This document shows, one piece after another, positions 62,700 to 64,000 of a DNA stretch of 64,000 bases; positions within the stretch are counted from its first letter, which is position 1, and each line of letters begins with the position of its first letter. Below the pieces are notes generated by a model. That model was given only the letters and a program-made list of their open reading frames with translations, searched no databases and was not told the DNA's origin. A program made the position numbers and the translations under genes. Source of the stretch: Paenibacillus sp. FSL H7-0331 (GTDB taxonomy: Bacteria > Bacillota > Bacilli > Paenibacillales > NBRC-103111); the NCBI RefSeq assembly GCF_001956045.1, contig NZ_MRTH01000003.1, forward strand, positions 372,001-436,000. Reading direction: 5' to 3'.

Positions 62700-63467
62700 A
62701 TGACCGATGTTTGGCTTAGAACCGATTTGAAGACAGCGAGTGGAGAAGTAAACGACATTATGTGGAAACATCAATGTATCGGAATTATGACGCTCGTTTA
62801 TCGTGAGGCAGACCGGATTACCGGGGCCGTCCAATTGGAGCAAGCGGTATATCCCGAACATGCCAGACAGCAGGTAATTACCTTTGTACAAGCGCACCTG
62901 GAGTCCTTAACCTATGCATTAGGTGCCCGAACTTGTGAGGTAACTGTATCTTACAGCGAGCTTGATCCACTCTTTTTTGCAAGCATGGAGAAATCAGACT
63001 GGGTCGACGTTGAAGAAGATTATGACTACGACTATGATTGGATGGAATACGAACGCTTTGAGGATGAAAATGCCGAAGAACAAAATGAATATGTGATGGG
63101 CTTAGAAGGTTCAATTCATGACGAAGAAGCTGCTGTTGAACGATATTCGGCACCTTCGGCTTCGGCAGCGTTAGTCGATGAGGAAGAACGAGATTATACG
63201 GTGGTTCGTACCAAAGGCAATGGCGACACGTATATCTTCGAAATTTACCAGCAGTCACACGGGGGTTTGCCAATCGGGAGAGCTACGATTGATGCCAGCT
63301 ATCGTCAGCTGCAAGGATTTATCGATTTTCGTGAGCCGGGAGATTCCGTGGATCGCGAGTCGATTGCGAAGCTGATGATGCAGGAAATGGACAAGGAAAA
63401 AGATTTTGAATCCTTCAATCTCATTATGCTGTATCAAAATCAACCATTTGAAGAAATCAATTATTAA
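62700..63467 (+). CDS. Hypothetical acidic protein, 255 residues
   Basis: A soluble protein of unknown family. First half is a mixed fold (VWLRTDLKTASGEVNDIMWK); a strongly acidic middle with DYDYDYDWMEYERFEDE (about residues 107-130) and EEAAVERY; a second mixed fold at about 155-255 (YIFEIYQQSHGGLPIGRATID). ATG at 62700 has GGAGG 9 nt upstream. The acidic run may bind cations or act as a flexible linker. No operon partner. Confidence 0.7.
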   Translation: MTDVWLRTDLKTASGEVNDIMWKHQCIGIMTLVYREADRITGAVQLEQAVYPEHARQQVITFVQAHLESLTYALGARTCEVTVSYSELDPLFFASMEKSDWVDVEEDYDYDYDWMEYERFEDENAEEQNEYVMGLEGSIHDEEAAVERYSAPSASAALVDEEERDYTVVRTKGNGDTYIFEIYQQSHGGLPIGRATIDASYRQLQGFIDFREPGDSVDRESIAKLMMQEMDKEKDFESFNLIMLYQNQPFEEINY

Positions 63468-63498
63468 GCAGATTGGGTTCACTAGTTTGCAAAATTAC

Positions 63499-63563
63499 AA
63501 CCAGCCCGAGGGTTCCGGATTAAGGACTGTAAGAGCCTTAATCTGCGCCTTCGGGCTGGTTTG
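63499..63563. terminator. Terminator between the acidic gene and the XRE gene
   Basis: AACCAGCCCGA and TCGGGCTGGTTT enclose an inner TTAAGG/CCTTAA stem. Confidence 0.8.
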
Positions 63564-63593
63564 CTTAATTGATAATCAAAGGGGAACGACTGC

Positions 63594-63992
63594 TTAGACT
63601 TCAGTTTTCTCATCTTTCTTTTTGTCTTTCCAAAACAAGACGGTCAACATCCGTTCTATCCATTCCTTATCCTGCTCGGTGAGTTCAACACCATCAAAGC
63701 TCAATTCATTATCACGTAAAAATCGTCTCAGGTTCACACGAGGTTTTACATAATCCTTGCTGCGCTCACTATCTTGGGGCTGCTCCAGATAACCGGCGAT
63801 CTCCATCAAATTGGAGTAGGGGGTATTCAAACCCTCTGATAGCTTCATCAATACATCCGGAGAAGGCACTCCACGATTGCCATTTTCCATTTGGGAAATG
63901 TATGCTGAAGACACGCCGGAGCGATCCGCCAATTCGCGAATAGTAAAACCTTTCAATTTGCGCATATCGCGCAGCTGCTCATAAAAATTCAT
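63594..63992 (-). CDS. XRE-family transcriptional regulator, SinR-like
   Basis: A 132-residue protein: N-terminal helix-turn-helix (LKGFTIRELADRSGVSSAYI, SQMENGNRG) and an acidic C-terminal part (about 95-132). It resembles SinR-type DNA-binding regulators but has no SinI-like domain visible. ATG at 63992. The target is unknown. Confidence 0.88.
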   Translation of the reverse strand: MNFYEQLRDMRKLKGFTIRELADRSGVSSAYISQMENGNRGVPSPDVLMKLSEGLNTPYSNLMEIAGYLEQPQDSERSKDYVKPRVNLRRFLRDNELSFDGVELTEQDKEWIERMLTVLFWKDKKKDEKTEV

Positions 63993-64000
63993 AAGGGACA

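Overview
The window looks like a chromosomal core segment of a Gram-positive, spore-forming, aerobic bacterium of the Paenibacillaceae, most likely Paenibacillus or a close relative. The support is a combination of features: a YtpB-type terpene synthase, a YjcZ-type sporulation miniprotein, secreted proteins carrying the copper-amine-oxidase N-terminal ('stalk') domain, DUF4247/DUF4178 genes, a 1x[4Fe-4S] Bacillus-type ferredoxin, strong GGAGG ribosome sites and very frequent TTG and GTG starts. No rRNA, tRNA, prophage, insertion sequence or CRISPR array was recognised. This is inferred from protein resemblance without database searches.

Layout. 1-9.1 kb: end of a fumarylacetoacetate-hydrolase-family gene, a GAF-HD-GYP c-di-GMP phosphodiesterase, DUF92, a secreted beta-propeller, LapA, oligoendopeptidase F, a 59-residue membrane miniprotein, and a TerC-family protein with an AbrB-like tail under a yybP-ykoY manganese riboswitch. 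9.1-13 kb: small genes, a probable YolD-like remnant, YmaF, a methyltransferase, a cold-shock protein, a YebC-family protein and a nitroreductase. 13-19 kb: a MacAB-like ABC efflux operon, a frameshifted MFS gene and a MATE-like transporter. 19-24.3 kb: YtpB, 6-phosphofructokinase, a peroxiredoxin, an FMN reductase and uracil-DNA glycosylase. 24.3-24.7 kb: a 72-bp tandem repeat joined to a palindromic module.

24.7-32.7 kb: a DUF4015 protein, an intact paralogue of the broken MFS gene, TatA, a DUF4247 lipoprotein, DUF4178, a DEAD-box helicase, DUF624, and a probable 6S RNA gene not covered by any protein. 32.7-41.5 kb: xylulokinase with a XylR-like palindrome, DUF1499, thiol peroxidase diverging from a LysR regulator, YugP protease, a MerR regulator, and an ammonium transporter with a GlnR/TnrA-like box, followed by a GlnD-like nucleotidyltransferase and a DnaQ-like exonuclease. 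41.5-48.2 kb: a JAMM peptidase, an MFS transporter, a TlpA/ResA-like thioredoxin, citramalate synthase, DinB, MobB and ferredoxin.

48.3-56.6 kb is the most unusual stretch. A CHASE2 adenylate cyclase, a secreted FecR/coiled-coil/cohesin-like protein and a secreted NHL-repeat/stalk protein form one operon, followed by an HD-GYP phosphodiesterase and a membrane-anchored L,D-transpeptidase. Together they suggest an envelope-sensing second-messenger module. 56.6-64 kb: a 44-residue membrane miniprotein, pyrD, a RelQ-type small alarmone synthetase, DUF309, a thioredoxin, an RsmF-like rRNA methyltransferase, an RsuA-type pseudouridine synthase, a YjcZ-like 30-mer, an acidic protein and a SinR-like regulator.
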